Shown: positions 9,317 to 18,348 of the stretch, one piece after another
Layout: each line of letters opens with the position of its first letter
Numbering within the stretch: position 1 is the stretch's first letter
From: Kitasatospora sp. Root107
GTDB lineage: Bacteria; Actinomycetota; Actinomycetes; Streptomycetales; Streptomycetaceae
Assembly: GCF_001424875.1 (NCBI RefSeq)
Contig: NZ_LMCT01000004.1
Span: 182,327 to 246,326, forward strand
Direction of reading: 5' to 3'
DNA: 64,000 bases
Notes under the pieces: generated by a model
The model's database searches: none
What the model saw: the letters and a program-made list of their open reading frames with translations, nothing else
What the model was told of the DNA's origin: nothing
Position numbers and translations under genes: made by a program

Positions 9317-10978
9317 ATGAGTCTGCTGCGCGAGAACGCGGTACTGGCACTGTTCACCTGTCTGGCACTCGGCTACCTGGTCGGCAAGCTCAAGGTCGGT
9401 CCGATCCAGCTCGGCGGCATCTGCGGGACGCTGATCGTCTCGATGCTGATCGGTGCGCAGGACGTCAAGAACGTGGCGTTCGCGCTCTTCATCTTCTCGC
9501 TCGGCTACCTGGCCGGGCCGCAGTTCTTCGCCAACCTGAACGCCAAGGGCCTGCGCTTCGGGGTGCTCTCGGTGATGGAGGCCGTGGTCGTCATCCTGAT
9601 GGCGTACGGCATCGCCATGGCGGGCGGGCTCGACGTCGGTACGGCGTCCGGCATCCTGGCCGGTTCGGCCACCGAGTCGGCGGTGGTCGGTACCGCGCAG
9701 GAGGCGATCAGCAAGCTGCCGGGGATCACCGCGGACCAGTCCACCGAGCTGCAGGCGCACGTCGCCACCGCGTACTCGGTCTGCTATCTGTTCGGCCTGA
9801 TCAGCATCGTCCTGCTGACCAGTCAGTTCTTCCCGATGCTGATGCGGATCAACCTGGCCGACGCCTCCCGCGAGCTGTGGGAGAAGATGCGTGGCGCGGG
9901 CGTCGGCCTCGAGGCCGGGGAGACGGCTTCGCTGCCCGGTCTGGTGGGCCGGACCTACCTGGTGTCGCAGGGCGAGGGGTCCAGCCTCCAGCAGCTGGAG
10001 GACGCGGTCGGGCAGGACGCCTCGATCGAGGGGGTCAAGCGTGGGCAGCAGGTGCTCAAGGTCGAGCCCGGGCTGAAGCTCCGGCGGGGCGACCGGGTGC
10101 TGGTGGTCGGTCTGCGGGACGCGGTCCGGGAGACCGGGTACGAGCTCGGCCCGGAGACCTCCGGGGTGCCGGGGCTGGACAGCCCGCTGACGGTGCGCCA
10201 GGTGGTGATCACCGACAAGAAGGTGGCCGGACAGACCGTCACCCAGCTGCGCGAGCGGGAGACCACCGCCACCGAGGGCATCTACCTGACCGGCGTCCAG
10301 CGGGTCGACCAGGACATACCCGCGGTCGGCGAGACCGAGCTGCACCAGGGCGACACGCTGACCGTGGTCGGCACCCGCTCCAAGGTCGAGCGGTTCACCA
10401 AGGCGGTCGGTGCCAAGGTGCGCACCGACAGTGCCGACTGGATCTACATCGGCCTGGGCATCTGCCTCGGTGTGCTGCTCGGCATGATCACCATCCATGT
10501 CGGGGACGTCAACCTCGCGCTCGGCACCGGCGGCGGCTGCCTGATCGCCGGCCTGGTGTTCGGCTGGCTGCGCGCCCAGCGCCCGACCTTCGGCGCGTAC
10601 CCGCCGGTGGCCGCGCAGACCATGAAGGACCTCGGGCTCTCCATCTTCATCGCGGTCACCGGCATGGCGGCAGGACCGGACGCCGGGCCGCTGCTCAAGC
10701 AGTACCCGCTGCTGCTGCCGCTGTCGGGCATCGCGATGGTGGTGGTGCCGGCCTTCCTGGGGCTGTTCCTCGGGCGCAAACTGCTGAAGATCGAGAAGCC
10801 GATCCTGATCGGCGCCATCGCGGGCCAGCAGTGCTCGACCCCCGCCATCACCGCCGTCAGCAACGTCGCCCAGAGCAGCGTGCCGATGCTCGGCTACACG
10901 ATCACGTACACCATCTCCAACTTCCTGCTCCCGCTGACCGGTCCGGTCTTCGTCGGTCTGCTCGGGCTCAAGCTCTGA
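9317..10978 (+). CDS. AspT/YidE family transporter (aspartate:alanine exchanger type)
   Basis: The 553-residue membrane protein has two blocks of five to six membrane helices (residues 5-180 and 375-553). They flank a cytoplasmic central part with two TrkA-C-like domains (205-280 and 290-365). The repeated signatures LAGSATESAVVGTA and IAGQQCSTPAITAVS at the two inverted halves are those of the AAEx family. Aspartate-alanine exchange is known for AspT, but the substrate here cannot be read from sequence, and no aspartate decarboxylase gene is nearby. The ATG is preceded by GGAGG at the right distance. It appears to be a single-gene unit. Confidence 0.85.
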   Translation: MSLLRENAVLALFTCLALGYLVGKLKVGPIQLGGICGTLIVSMLIGAQDVKNVAFALFIFSLGYLAGPQFFANLNAKGLRFGVLSVMEAVVVILMAYGIAMAGGLDVGTASGILAGSATESAVVGTAQEAISKLPGITADQSTELQAHVATAYSVCYLFGLISIVLLTSQFFPMLMRINLADASRELWEKMRGAGVGLEAGETASLPGLVGRTYLVSQGEGSSLQQLEDAVGQDASIEGVKRGQQVLKVEPGLKLRRGDRVLVVGLRDAVRETGYELGPETSGVPGLDSPLTVRQVVITDKKVAGQTVTQLRERETTATEGIYLTGVQRVDQDIPAVGETELHQGDTLTVVGTRSKVERFTKAVGAKVRTDSADWIYIGLGICLGVLLGMITIHVGDVNLALGTGGGCLIAGLVFGWLRAQRPTFGAYPPVAAQTMKDLGLSIFIAVTGMAAGPDAGPLLKQYPLLLPLSGIAMVVVPAFLGLFLGRKLLKIEKPILIGAIAGQQCSTPAITAVSNVAQSSVPMLGYTITYTISNFLLPLTGPVFVGLLGLKL

Positions 10979-11080
10979 GCTACCGCAGCGGGTCGTGAGC
11001 TGACGGTCGCTCAGCCACCGGGGAGTGCGCCGCCGGGCGCCCCCTGGCGGTGGGGCGGCCGTCTGCGGTTGGATGGCCGG

Positions 11081-12418
11081 ATGGGTGGCGAAGCGGTCTC
11101 GGGGCAGGGCACAGCAGTGGTGATCGGGGGCGGGCTGGCCGGGACACTGGCGGCCTGGGCCCTGCGGGACGCGGCCGAGCGGGTGGTGGTGGTCGAACGG
11201 GACCGTTACCCCGAGCAGCCGGACTTCCGGGCCGGACTGCCGCAGGGGCGGCACGCCCACCTGCTGCTGGCGGCCGGGCACCAGGTGCTGGAGGAGCTGA
11301 TGCCGGGCTCCCGGGCCGAGCTGCTGGCGGCCGGGGCGGTCGGTGTCCCGCTGGCCAGCGACCTGCGCTGGCTCAGTTCGGCGGGCTGGATGGCGGAGCA
11401 CCACAGTGAGCTGGTCTTCCTCTCCTGCACCAGGCCGGTGCTGGACCACGTGGTGCTCGACCGGGTCCGCAAGGACTCCTCGGTGGAGTTCCTGGAGGGG
11501 ACCGAGGTGGTCGGGCTGCTCGGCAGCGCGGGCCGGGTGACGGGTGTTCGGATCCGTGAGCGCGGTACCGAGGGCGAGGTACGTGAGCTGCCCGCCGAGC
11601 TGGTGGTGGACGCCTCGGGCCGGTCCACCTCGGTCGCGGGGTGGCTGGCCGACCTCGGCGCGCCGGCCGTACCGGAGGAGCGGGTCGACGCCGGGGTCGC
11701 GTACTCCAGCCGGCTGTTCCACCGGCCGACGGGAGTGGACTTCCGCCACCAGGCGCTCTACATCCAGACCAAGGCACCCGATGACCCGTACCTCGCCGTG
11801 CTGCTCCCGGTCGAGGGCGACCGGTGGATCGTCAGCGTCGGCGGTATGCGCGGCGCCGAGCCCGAGCCCGGCGAGGCCGGCTTCCGCAAGCAGCTCGACC
11901 TGCTGCGCGACCCGACCCTGCGCGAGCTGCTCGCCGAGGCCGAACCGGTCGGTGAGGTCCGCGGCTTCCGGCCAGGACCCGGGGTCCGCCGCCGCTACGA
12001 ACGCCGTGCCCCGCAGGGCTTGATCGCCCTCGGCGACGCCGCCTGCACCTTCAATCCGGTGTACGGCCAGGGCATCACGGTCGCCGCGATGAGCGCCCGT
12101 GCGCTGGGCGTCGCGGTCACCCGGCACGGTGGCATCGGTCCGGCCGCGGCGGGTGCCGCCCGGCAGGCGATCGCCAAGGTCACCAAGGACCCGTGGGTGA
12201 TGTCCTCCACCGAGGACGTCCGGTTCGCCGCCACCGCCGGTGGCCCGTCGGGCGCCCTGATCCGCTTTCAGCACCGGTACCTGGACCGGGTGCTGGCCCG
12301 GGCCACCACGGACGCGCACGTCTGCGACCGGTTCCAGCACGTGATGTCGCTGGTCTCGCCGCCGACCGCGCTGTTCCACCCGTCGGTGCTCGGGCCGGTG
12401 CTGCGCGGGCCGCGCTGA
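11081..12418 (+). CDS. FAD-dependent monooxygenase (geranylgeranyl reductase/epoxidase-like)
   Basis: The 445-residue protein has an N-terminal Rossmann motif VVIGGGLAGTLAAWAL ending in VVVVERD. A central segment DASGRSTSVAGWLADLG follows, then the second FAD motif GLIALGDAACTFNPVYGQG near residue 325. These are group A flavoprotein monooxygenase/oxidase features, and the overall pattern resembles epoxidase-type enzymes of polyether pathways. Those cluster with polyketide synthases, which are absent here, so no substrate is proposed. I chose the ATG at 11081 over an in-frame TTG four codons earlier. The gene is convergent with an MFS gene, leaving a single base between stops. Confidence 0.82.
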   Translation: MGGEAVSGQGTAVVIGGGLAGTLAAWALRDAAERVVVVERDRYPEQPDFRAGLPQGRHAHLLLAAGHQVLEELMPGSRAELLAAGAVGVPLASDLRWLSSAGWMAEHHSELVFLSCTRPVLDHVVLDRVRKDSSVEFLEGTEVVGLLGSAGRVTGVRIRERGTEGEVRELPAELVVDASGRSTSVAGWLADLGAPAVPEERVDAGVAYSSRLFHRPTGVDFRHQALYIQTKAPDDPYLAVLLPVEGDRWIVSVGGMRGAEPEPGEAGFRKQLDLLRDPTLRELLAEAEPVGEVRGFRPGPGVRRRYERRAPQGLIALGDAACTFNPVYGQGITVAAMSARALGVAVTRHGGIGPAAAGAARQAIAKVTKDPWVMSSTEDVRFAATAGGPSGALIRFQHRYLDRVLARATTDAHVCDRFQHVMSLVSPPTALFHPSVLGPVLRGPR

Positions 12419-12419
12419 C

Positions 12420-13706
12420 TCAGACCAGGGCGGGTTCGGTCGGTTCGGCCGGTTCGGCGTGGTCGGGCAGCCGGCGGACAGCCGGGACGCAGAGCAGTAG
12501 GAGCGCGGCAGGGACGCCGATCGCGGTCATCGCGTACAGGGTCGGGCGCAGTCCGAACGCCGCCGCGACCGGACCGGCCACCAGCAGGCCGAGCGGCATC
12601 AGGCCGGAGGAGAGCAGGTTGTCGTAGGAACTGACCCGGGACAGGGCCTGCTCGGGGATGTGGGTCTGCAGGCTGGTCTCCCACAGGACGAAGAACAGCG
12701 AGACCGCCACGCCGGTGACGGCCTCCAGGAGGGCGACCACGGTGAGCGAGGGGGCGGCACCGATGATCAGCGCCTGGCAGGAGGCCACCGCGAGTGCGGC
12801 GGCGGCGAGCGCCAGCGGGCGGGCCGGGCGCAGCCGGTAGGCCCAGAGGTCTCCGACGACCGAGCCGATCCCGAACGCGGCCGTCACGGCCGACCAGCCC
12901 GCCGCGCCGCCCCACTCCTGCTCGGAGAGCACCGGCCCGAGCACGAAGATCGAGGGCAGCACCACCACGTGGTAGACGCTCATCGCCGCCATCCCGGACC
13001 AGACCCAGGTACGGGACCTGACGTGCCGCCAGCCCTCGCGCAGCTCGCTGAGGAAGCTGCCGCCCGGTGCATCGTCCTGGGCCTCGTCCTGGGCCTCGGC
13101 CTGGGCCGGGTTCTGGGCCGGGCGCGGCCGCAACCGGACCAGGAACGCGGCGCTCACCGCGAAGCTGACCGCGTCCAGGGCCAGTGCCCCGCCGGGCCCG
13201 GCCAGGAAGACCAGCGCTCCCGCCACCGCCGGGCCGACCACCATGCCGGAGGACAGCACAAGACCGCGCAGCGCGTTCGCCTCGCGCAGCCGCTCGGCCG
13301 GCACCACCAGGGGCAGTAGGCCGGTGGCGGCCGGCATGAAGAAGGCGCTCGCCGAGCCGAAGACCGCCATCAGCACCACCAGATGCGGCACTTCGGCCAC
13401 CCCGGCGATCAGCAGCACGGCCACCGCGCCCTGGGCGGCGAACCGCACCAGGTCGGAGATCAGCATGATCCGGTGCCGCGGGAAGCGGTCCGCCCACACC
13501 CCGCCGACCAGGGTGAACAGCAGCAGCGGCAGCAGCGCCGCTGCACCCACCAGGCCGACGTCGGCGGCCGATCCGCCCACCGACAGCACCGCGAAGGGCA
13601 GTGCCACCATCGACACCCGGTCGCCCAGCAGCGAGAGCGACTGCCCGGCGAACAGCTGGGCGAACTGCGGTTCCTCCCGGAGCACGGCGGGGATCAGCTG
13701 TTTCAC
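12420..13706 (-). CDS. MFS transporter (EntS/MFS_3 type exporter)
   Basis: The 428-residue protein has twelve predicted membrane segments in two six-helix halves. Around residues 195-215 is a charged loop rich in Ala, Gln, Asp and Glu (NPAQAEAQDEAQDD). The loop GGVWADRFPRHRIMLISD between helices 2 and 3 is the major-facilitator signature. Family resemblance is to drug and siderophore exporters. The open frame extends 80 codons upstream, but that part looks noncoding. The GTG at 13706 puts VKQLIPAVLREEPQFAQLF at the start, as usual for the family. No good ribosome binding site is seen. The cargo is unknown. Confidence 0.85.
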   Translation of the reverse strand: MKQLIPAVLREEPQFAQLFAGQSLSLLGDRVSMVALPFAVLSVGGSAADVGLVGAAALLPLLLFTLVGGVWADRFPRHRIMLISDLVRFAAQGAVAVLLIAGVAEVPHLVVLMAVFGSASAFFMPAATGLLPLVVPAERLREANALRGLVLSSGMVVGPAVAGALVFLAGPGGALALDAVSFAVSAAFLVRLRPRPAQNPAQAEAQDEAQDDAPGGSFLSELREGWRHVRSRTWVWSGMAAMSVYHVVVLPSIFVLGPVLSEQEWGGAAGWSAVTAAFGIGSVVGDLWAYRLRPARPLALAAAALAVASCQALIIGAAPSLTVVALLEAVTGVAVSLFFVLWETSLQTHIPEQALSRVSSYDNLLSSGLMPLGLLVAGPVAAAFGLRPTLYAMTAIGVPAALLLLCVPAVRRLPDHAEPAEPTEPALV

Positions 13707-13849
13707 GGGAAGGCCAATCGAGAGGGTGGGTGGGCAGGGGCAGCCCGATAGTAGGGAGCGCCGGGGTGCCCTGTCGCCGGAGTTTCGCTCAGCTGCCGTC
13801 GGCCGGGGCGAGCTCGACGTGCGGGCGGCGGCGAATTCATCGAGGCCGG

Positions 13850-14386
13850 TCAGCTGTAGTGCATCGGGCATCCCTCGCGGAGCGCGTGCTCGGCGGCGCG
13901 GAGGTAGAGCGCGGTGTAGAAGGCGGTGTCCAGGTCGTCCTGCCACGGGCCGGGATACCGGGAGACGGCCGGGCTGTCGAACCAGGCGCAGAGGTCGAGG
14001 TTGGCGCAGTCGGTCGGGAGGTGCTCGACGGGGAGCTCGATGGTGGCGGCCAGCGCCCGGGCTCCGTGCAGGACCGGGAGGGCGGCGCGCACGGTGGTGG
14101 TGTCGGAGTAGGAGGACGGCACCGGCAGGACCAGGGTGTCCGGGAGGTCCACCGGTAGCAGCAGGTCCCAGTCGAGCGGGGACTGATCGGGGGTCAGCGA
14201 TCGGCAGAGCCGGTCGAAGCCTGCCATCGGCCGGTAGAGCTTCTCCTCGAAGGTGCGGCCGGGGAAGAAGGTGAACGTCGGCAGCCCACGTCGTGTCAGC
14301 TCGGCGTCGAGCGCGAGTGCCGTCGGCCGGAAGACCTCGTCATCGGCCCAGTCGTCGTGGCTGGTGCTCACCAGATAGATGCCCAT
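13850..14386 (-). CDS. Conserved hypothetical protein
   Basis: This soluble 178-residue protein starts MGIYLVSTSHDDWAD and has no signal peptide or membrane segment. It shows strong G/C third-position bias and acidic, Asp-rich stretches (SPLDWDLLLPVDLPD). I do not recognise a family. It lies on the same strand as the AraC gene, 31 bases upstream of this gene's start, so they may be read together. Real coding status is likely from codon bias and the position of the ATG, but the role is unknown. Confidence 0.7.
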   Translation of the reverse strand: MGIYLVSTSHDDWADDEVFRPTALALDAELTRRGLPTFTFFPGRTFEEKLYRPMAGFDRLCRSLTPDQSPLDWDLLLPVDLPDTLVLPVPSSYSDTTTVRAALPVLHGARALAATIELPVEHLPTDCANLDLCAWFDSPAVSRYPGPWQDDLDTAFYTALYLRAAEHALREGCPMHYS

Positions 14387-14417
14387 GGCGCCGAAGGTAG
14401 GGCCGGGTACCGACAGG

Positions 14418-15347
14418 TCAGGCCGAGCGGTGCTGCTGCGGGCTGATGCCGTGGACGCGTTTGAAAGCGGTGGAGAGGGCGAACGGGCTGCTGTAGCCGA
14501 CCTGGTGGGCGACGCTGCCCAGGGTGGCGGCGGGGTCGTGCAGCAGGTCGGCGGCCAGCGCGAGCCGACGGCCGGTCAGATAGGACATCGGCGGTTCGCC
14601 GACCAGCTCGGCGAACCGGCGGGCCAGCGCGGCCCGGGAGACGCCGACTTCGGCGGCCAGGCCGGCCACCGTCCAGGGGTGGGCCAGATCGCCGTGCAGC
14701 AGGCGGAGCGCGTGGCCGACCAGGGGGTCGGTGTGGGCCCGGTACCAGGCCGGGGCGTCCGACTCGGGTCTGGCCAGCCAGGTGCGCAGGGTGGCGATCA
14801 GGAGCAGGTCCAACAGCCGGTCCAGCACGGCGTCCTGGCCCGGCCGGTCGCGGCCGATCTCCTCGCCGAGCAGGTCGATCAGCGGGGAGTGCCAGGAGTC
14901 GGCGGTCACCACCAGCAATGGGGGCAGCGCGTCCAGCAGGCCCCGGCTGACCTCGCCGCGGAGCTGGTACGTCCCGCTGATCAGCACGTCCGGGCCGTCC
15001 GGGGTGTCGCCCCAGGTGCGGGTACCCAGGGTCATCGTGTCGCAGAGCTCTTCGCCGTCCAGGGTGGTGGAGCTCTGGTCGGGGTGGATCACCACCCGGG
15101 GCGGGGTGTCGGGGGAGTCGGCCAGCACGTACGCCTCCGGGCCCCGGGCGATCGCCACGTCGCCGGTGGCGAGCCGGACCGGGGCGCCGTGGTCCGGTAG
15201 GACCCAGGCGGTGCCGCGGACCGGGGTGACCAGGGTGAGCGGTGCCCGGTCCTCGACCCGGATCGCCCACGGCGGGGCCAGGACCGAGCGGAGCAGAAAG
15301 GCACCTCGGGCCCTCGGCCCGGCGAGCAGTCCGGCCAGTGCGTCCAT
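14418..15347 (-). CDS. AraC family transcriptional regulator with cupin sensor domain
   Basis: The 309-residue protein has an N-terminal cupin (RGTAWVLPDHGAPVRLATGDVAI, residues 40-100). A linker follows, then two helix-turn-helix motifs in the last 100 residues (WTVAGLAAEVGVSRAALARRF and LGSVAHQVGYSSPFALSTAF). AraC-type proteins of this form often control oxidoreductase or membrane oxygenase genes next door. The divergent neighbour is a DUF1772 gene beginning at 15479, and the 131-base space between them is the likely control region. I chose the ATG at 15347. The frame continues upstream by 19 codons without a better start. Confidence 0.85.
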   Translation of the reverse strand: MDALAGLLAGPRARGAFLLRSVLAPPWAIRVEDRAPLTLVTPVRGTAWVLPDHGAPVRLATGDVAIARGPEAYVLADSPDTPPRVVIHPDQSSTTLDGEELCDTMTLGTRTWGDTPDGPDVLISGTYQLRGEVSRGLLDALPPLLVVTADSWHSPLIDLLGEEIGRDRPGQDAVLDRLLDLLLIATLRTWLARPESDAPAWYRAHTDPLVGHALRLLHGDLAHPWTVAGLAAEVGVSRAALARRFAELVGEPPMSYLTGRRLALAADLLHDPAATLGSVAHQVGYSSPFALSTAFKRVHGISPQQHRSA

Positions 15348-15478
15348 GGCGGTCGAGTCTAGACGCCCGCCGTGGACGCCCGCGTATGCGGTTGAGTCGA
15401 TCAACGATGGCCGGAGAGCGGTCGGAAGCGGTTGACTGGGTGTCAGACAGCGAGAGTTGACGACGGGGAGTGTGTGGG

Positions 15479-15979
15479 ATGACCGGGTTCAGAGGTGCGG
15501 TACTGCTGGGGGCGACGCTGACCATGGGGCTCAGCGCGGGTCTGTTCTTCGCCTACTCCTGCTCGGTGATGCCGGGGCTGGCCAAGGCCGACGACCGGAC
15601 CTTCGTGGAGACCATGCAGCGGATCAACGTGGCGATCCTGAACGGCTGGTTCATGCTGGTCTTCCTCGGGGCGATCGTGCTCACCCTGCTGGCGGTGGTG
15701 CTCCAGTTCCGGGGTGGTGACCGGAGTCTGCTGCCGTGGCTGATCGCGGCGGCGGTGCTGTACATGGTGGTGCTGGTGGTCACGGGAGCGGTGAACGTGC
15801 CGCTGAACGACCAGCTGGCGGCGGCCGGTTCACTGGACGGCATACCGGATCTGGCGGCCGTCCGGGAGACCTTCGAGACGACGTGGGTGCGGTGGAACAC
15901 CGTCCGGACGGTCTCCGCGACGGCGGGCTTCGGCTGCCTGGTGGCGGCGCTGGTGGTCGGTGGACGGAACGCGGGCTGA
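15479..15979 (+). CDS. DUF1772 (anthrone oxygenase-like) membrane protein
   Basis: The 166-residue protein has four membrane helices at about residues 5-30, 53-75, 83-105 and 140-162. The conserved patterns FFAYSCSVMPGL, NVPLNDQL and WVRWNTVRTVSATAG define DUF1772. Some members act as cofactor-free anthrone oxygenases in polyketide pathways. Others are of unknown role and are commonly controlled by a neighbouring regulator. GGGGAG sits eight bases before the ATG, which favours this start over the GTG nine bases upstream. The divergent AraC gene is its probable regulator. Confidence 0.85.
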   Translation: MTGFRGAVLLGATLTMGLSAGLFFAYSCSVMPGLAKADDRTFVETMQRINVAILNGWFMLVFLGAIVLTLLAVVLQFRGGDRSLLPWLIAAAVLYMVVLVVTGAVNVPLNDQLAAAGSLDGIPDLAAVRETFETTWVRWNTVRTVSATAGFGCLVAALVVGGRNAG

Positions 15980-16043
15980 CGCTCCGTCAAGCGAGGTCGG
16001 CGGGCGGGGTGGGGCGGGTCAGGGTCGGGGCCGGGGCCGGGGT

Positions 16044-16472
16044 TCAGAACACCGGGGTGGTGGCGGCCCGGAGTGCACAGGAGTTGCCGAAGGTCCTGGC
16101 CCACTTCACCGGGATCCCGTGCCAGCTGCCCTCGGCGGTGGCGGTGACCGGGTCGTAGAGGGCGGCGCAGGCGGTACCCGGGAGGCCGGCGAGGCGGTCG
16201 AGGTCGCCGTCGGCCTCGGTGAGTGCGGCGCAGGCGGGGTCGGGGTCGGGGTGCGAGCCGCTCGGCTGGAGGTCGCAGGTCAGGGTGGTCACCGCCGCCT
16301 CGGGCAGGGCCACCGGGCCCGGACTGACCGTCAGCAGCAGGGAGGAGTAGGCGGACTGGGGAGGGAAGACCCGCGCCGAGGCGGGGGCGGGCACGGCGAG
16401 ACAGCCGGCCAGGGCCAGGCCGAGACCCAGAGCGACGGGCAGACGGGGACAGTGCGGTGCGCTGGCGGTCAT
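16044..16472 (-). CDS. Subtilisin inhibitor-like (SSI family) exported protein
   Basis: The 142-residue precursor has a hydrophobic signal at residues 10-34. The mature part carries the four SSI cysteines (TLTC, PACAAL, GTACAAL, NSCAL) and the blocks YDPVTATAEG and ARTFGNSC. SSI proteins are secreted inhibitors of subtilisin-like proteases. By alignment with SSI, where Met73-Val74 is the scissile bond, the P1 residue here is Ala and P1' is Leu. That suggests an elastase- or subtilisin-directed inhibitor, not a trypsin-directed one. The signal contains LALAGC, which fits a lipobox, so the inhibitor might be membrane-anchored. An alternative cleavage after ASA is also possible. Confidence 0.88.
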   Translation of the reverse strand: MTASAPHCPRLPVALGLGLALAGCLAVPAPASARVFPPQSAYSSLLLTVSPGPVALPEAAVTTLTCDLQPSGSHPDPDPACAALTEADGDLDRLAGLPGTACAALYDPVTATAEGSWHGIPVKWARTFGNSCALRAATTPVF

Positions 16473-16576
16473 GGCGCCCAGCTTGGCCCGGGTCGGACCG
16501 GGTACCAAGCCACCGCCACCCACGGGAGCGAGGATTGACCCGATCGGGCGACCCGGGCCACCGTTCAGGGCCTGTC

Positions 16577-18247
16577 TCAGCCGCGCAGGGTCGGCATACC
16601 GAGCAGGACCGGGCCGCTGTCGGGGGACTTGGTGCAGGCGTCGTGGCAGTCCGCGTCCAGGCTGCAGCAGAGCGAGCAGATGGTGCCCTGGTGGAACGGG
16701 CAGTCGGCGGTGTCGGGGATCTCGTACGCGCCCTCGCAGACGGTGCAGGTGAGGGTCTCGGTGGAGGTCGAGTCGGCGTTCGGGTTGGGGCGGGCCAGGT
16801 AGTAGCGGCCCTTGGTGGCCCAGGCGATCAGCGGGCTGCAGACCATGGCGAGCGCGAGGGCGATGAACGGGCTGAACGCCTGGGCGTACTCGCCGAACCA
16901 GCCGAAGAAGGCGCAGATCGAGACGGCGGCGGCGATGCACATCGCGCCGAAGCCGGCCGGGTTGACCGGGTGCAGGTAGGCGCGCTTGAACTCGATGTAC
17001 TTCGGGCTGAGGCCGAGTGGCTTGTTGATCACCAGGTCGGCGGTGACCGCGCCGATCCAGGCGATCGCGACGTTGGAGTAGAAGCCCAGCAGCGAACCGA
17101 GCGCGCTGAACATGTCGAGCTCCATGAGCAGGAGCGCGACCCCGCAGTTGAGGAAGATGTACCAGACCCGGCCCGGGTGACGGTGGGTCAGCCGGGAGAA
17201 GAAGTTGGACCAGGACAGTGAACCGGAGTAGGCGTTGGTCGAGTTGATCTTCACCTGGGAGACCACCACGAAGAGCCCGGCCAACGGCAGCGCCGCCGCC
17301 CCGAACCACGGCCGCAGCGACTCGACGTACGGCGCGATCGGCTCCAGTGCCTTGGCGTTGCCCACTACGTCGAGTGCGGCGAAGGCGAGCAGCGCTCCGC
17401 CGAGCTGCTTGGCCGCGCCGATCACCACCCAGCCGGGGCCGGCGGCCAGCACGGCGAAGTCCCAGCGGCGGGCGTTGGCCGGGGTGCGCTGTGGCATGAA
17501 GCGGAGGTAGTCCGCCTGCTCGCCGATCTGCGCGATCAGTGAGAGCGCGATACCCGTGCCCAGGCCGAAGCCGAGCAGGGTGAAGCCGGAGCCGACGCCC
17601 TGGGTGCCGCCGAAGTGGGTGAACTCGGCGAAGGTGCCGGGGGAGTGGACGGCCAGGATGACGAACGGGCCGACCAGGCCGAGGATCCAGAGCGGCTGCG
17701 TCCAGGCCTGGAGCTTGGAGATCCAGGACATGCCCTTGAAGACGATCGGGATGACCACCAGGGTGGTCACCAAGTACCCGACCGTCAGCGGCAGATGCAG
17801 CACCTCGTGCAGCGCCTGGGCCATGATCGAGCCCTCGAGGGCGAAGAAGATGAACGTGAAGCTGGCGTAGACGAGCGAGGTCAGGGTGGAGCCGAAGTAG
17901 CCGAACCCGGCGCCCCGGGTGAGCAGATCCATGTCCACGCCGTTGGCCGCGCAGGCGCGGGAGATCGGGATGCCGGTGAGGAAGATCAGGGTGGCGGCGG
18001 TGAGGATGGCGGCGAGCGCATTGGTGAAGCCGTACGACATCACGATCCCGGCGCCGATCGCGTAGTCCGCGAGATAGGCGATCCCACCGAGTGCGGTGGA
18101 CGCCACGGACAGCGGCGACCAGCGCCGGAACGAGTGCGGCGCATAACGGAGTGAGTAGTCCTCCAGGCTCTCGTCGGCGGCGGACTTGGCGTACGAGCGG
18201 CGCGGGGCGCTCACCTGCTCGGGGGCCTGGGTGGAGGTGTCGGTCAT
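16577..18247 (-). CDS. NCS1 (purine/cytosine permease) family transporter with Cys-rich C-terminal tail
   Basis: The 556-residue protein has twelve membrane helices between residues 45 and 490. The NCS1 core shows GGIAYLADYAIGAGIVMSYG in helix 1 and SQVKINSTNAYSGSLSWSNF in helix 8. NCS1 carriers import nucleobases, hydantoins or thiamine precursors with protons or sodium. The unusual part is the last 60 residues. CTVCEG, DCPFHQG, CSLCC and DCHDAC give nine cysteines and two histidines in about 40 residues, spaced as in a metal-binding or redox module. AGGAG seven bases before the ATG supports the start. No nucleobase catabolic gene is adjacent. Confidence 0.87.
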   Translation of the reverse strand: MTDTSTQAPEQVSAPRRSYAKSAADESLEDYSLRYAPHSFRRWSPLSVASTALGGIAYLADYAIGAGIVMSYGFTNALAAILTAATLIFLTGIPISRACAANGVDMDLLTRGAGFGYFGSTLTSLVYASFTFIFFALEGSIMAQALHEVLHLPLTVGYLVTTLVVIPIVFKGMSWISKLQAWTQPLWILGLVGPFVILAVHSPGTFAEFTHFGGTQGVGSGFTLLGFGLGTGIALSLIAQIGEQADYLRFMPQRTPANARRWDFAVLAAGPGWVVIGAAKQLGGALLAFAALDVVGNAKALEPIAPYVESLRPWFGAAALPLAGLFVVVSQVKINSTNAYSGSLSWSNFFSRLTHRHPGRVWYIFLNCGVALLLMELDMFSALGSLLGFYSNVAIAWIGAVTADLVINKPLGLSPKYIEFKRAYLHPVNPAGFGAMCIAAAVSICAFFGWFGEYAQAFSPFIALALAMVCSPLIAWATKGRYYLARPNPNADSTSTETLTCTVCEGAYEIPDTADCPFHQGTICSLCCSLDADCHDACTKSPDSGPVLLGMPTLRG

Positions 18248-18348
18248 GCGCCGCTCCTGCTCGTCGAGGGTCTGTGAGCCGTGACGTTAGGGAGCGAGTG
18301 TGAAGCGCAGCGTGCCCACGCTGTTTCCGCGCGGTAACCGGCTGGTCG

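Noticed and set aside
6517-9357. Long minus-strand open frame of over 900 codons opposite dnaE2
   Set aside because: It mirrors the conserved polymerase sequence, is rich in Arg, Pro and Gly, and has no recognisable domain. Long antisense frames arise from the G/C-ending codons of the real gene.
9284-12379. Minus-strand open frame of over 1,000 codons opposite aspT and the monooxygenase
   Set aside because: It spans two unrelated real genes and their spacer on the other strand, with no domain and poor third-position bias in its own frame.
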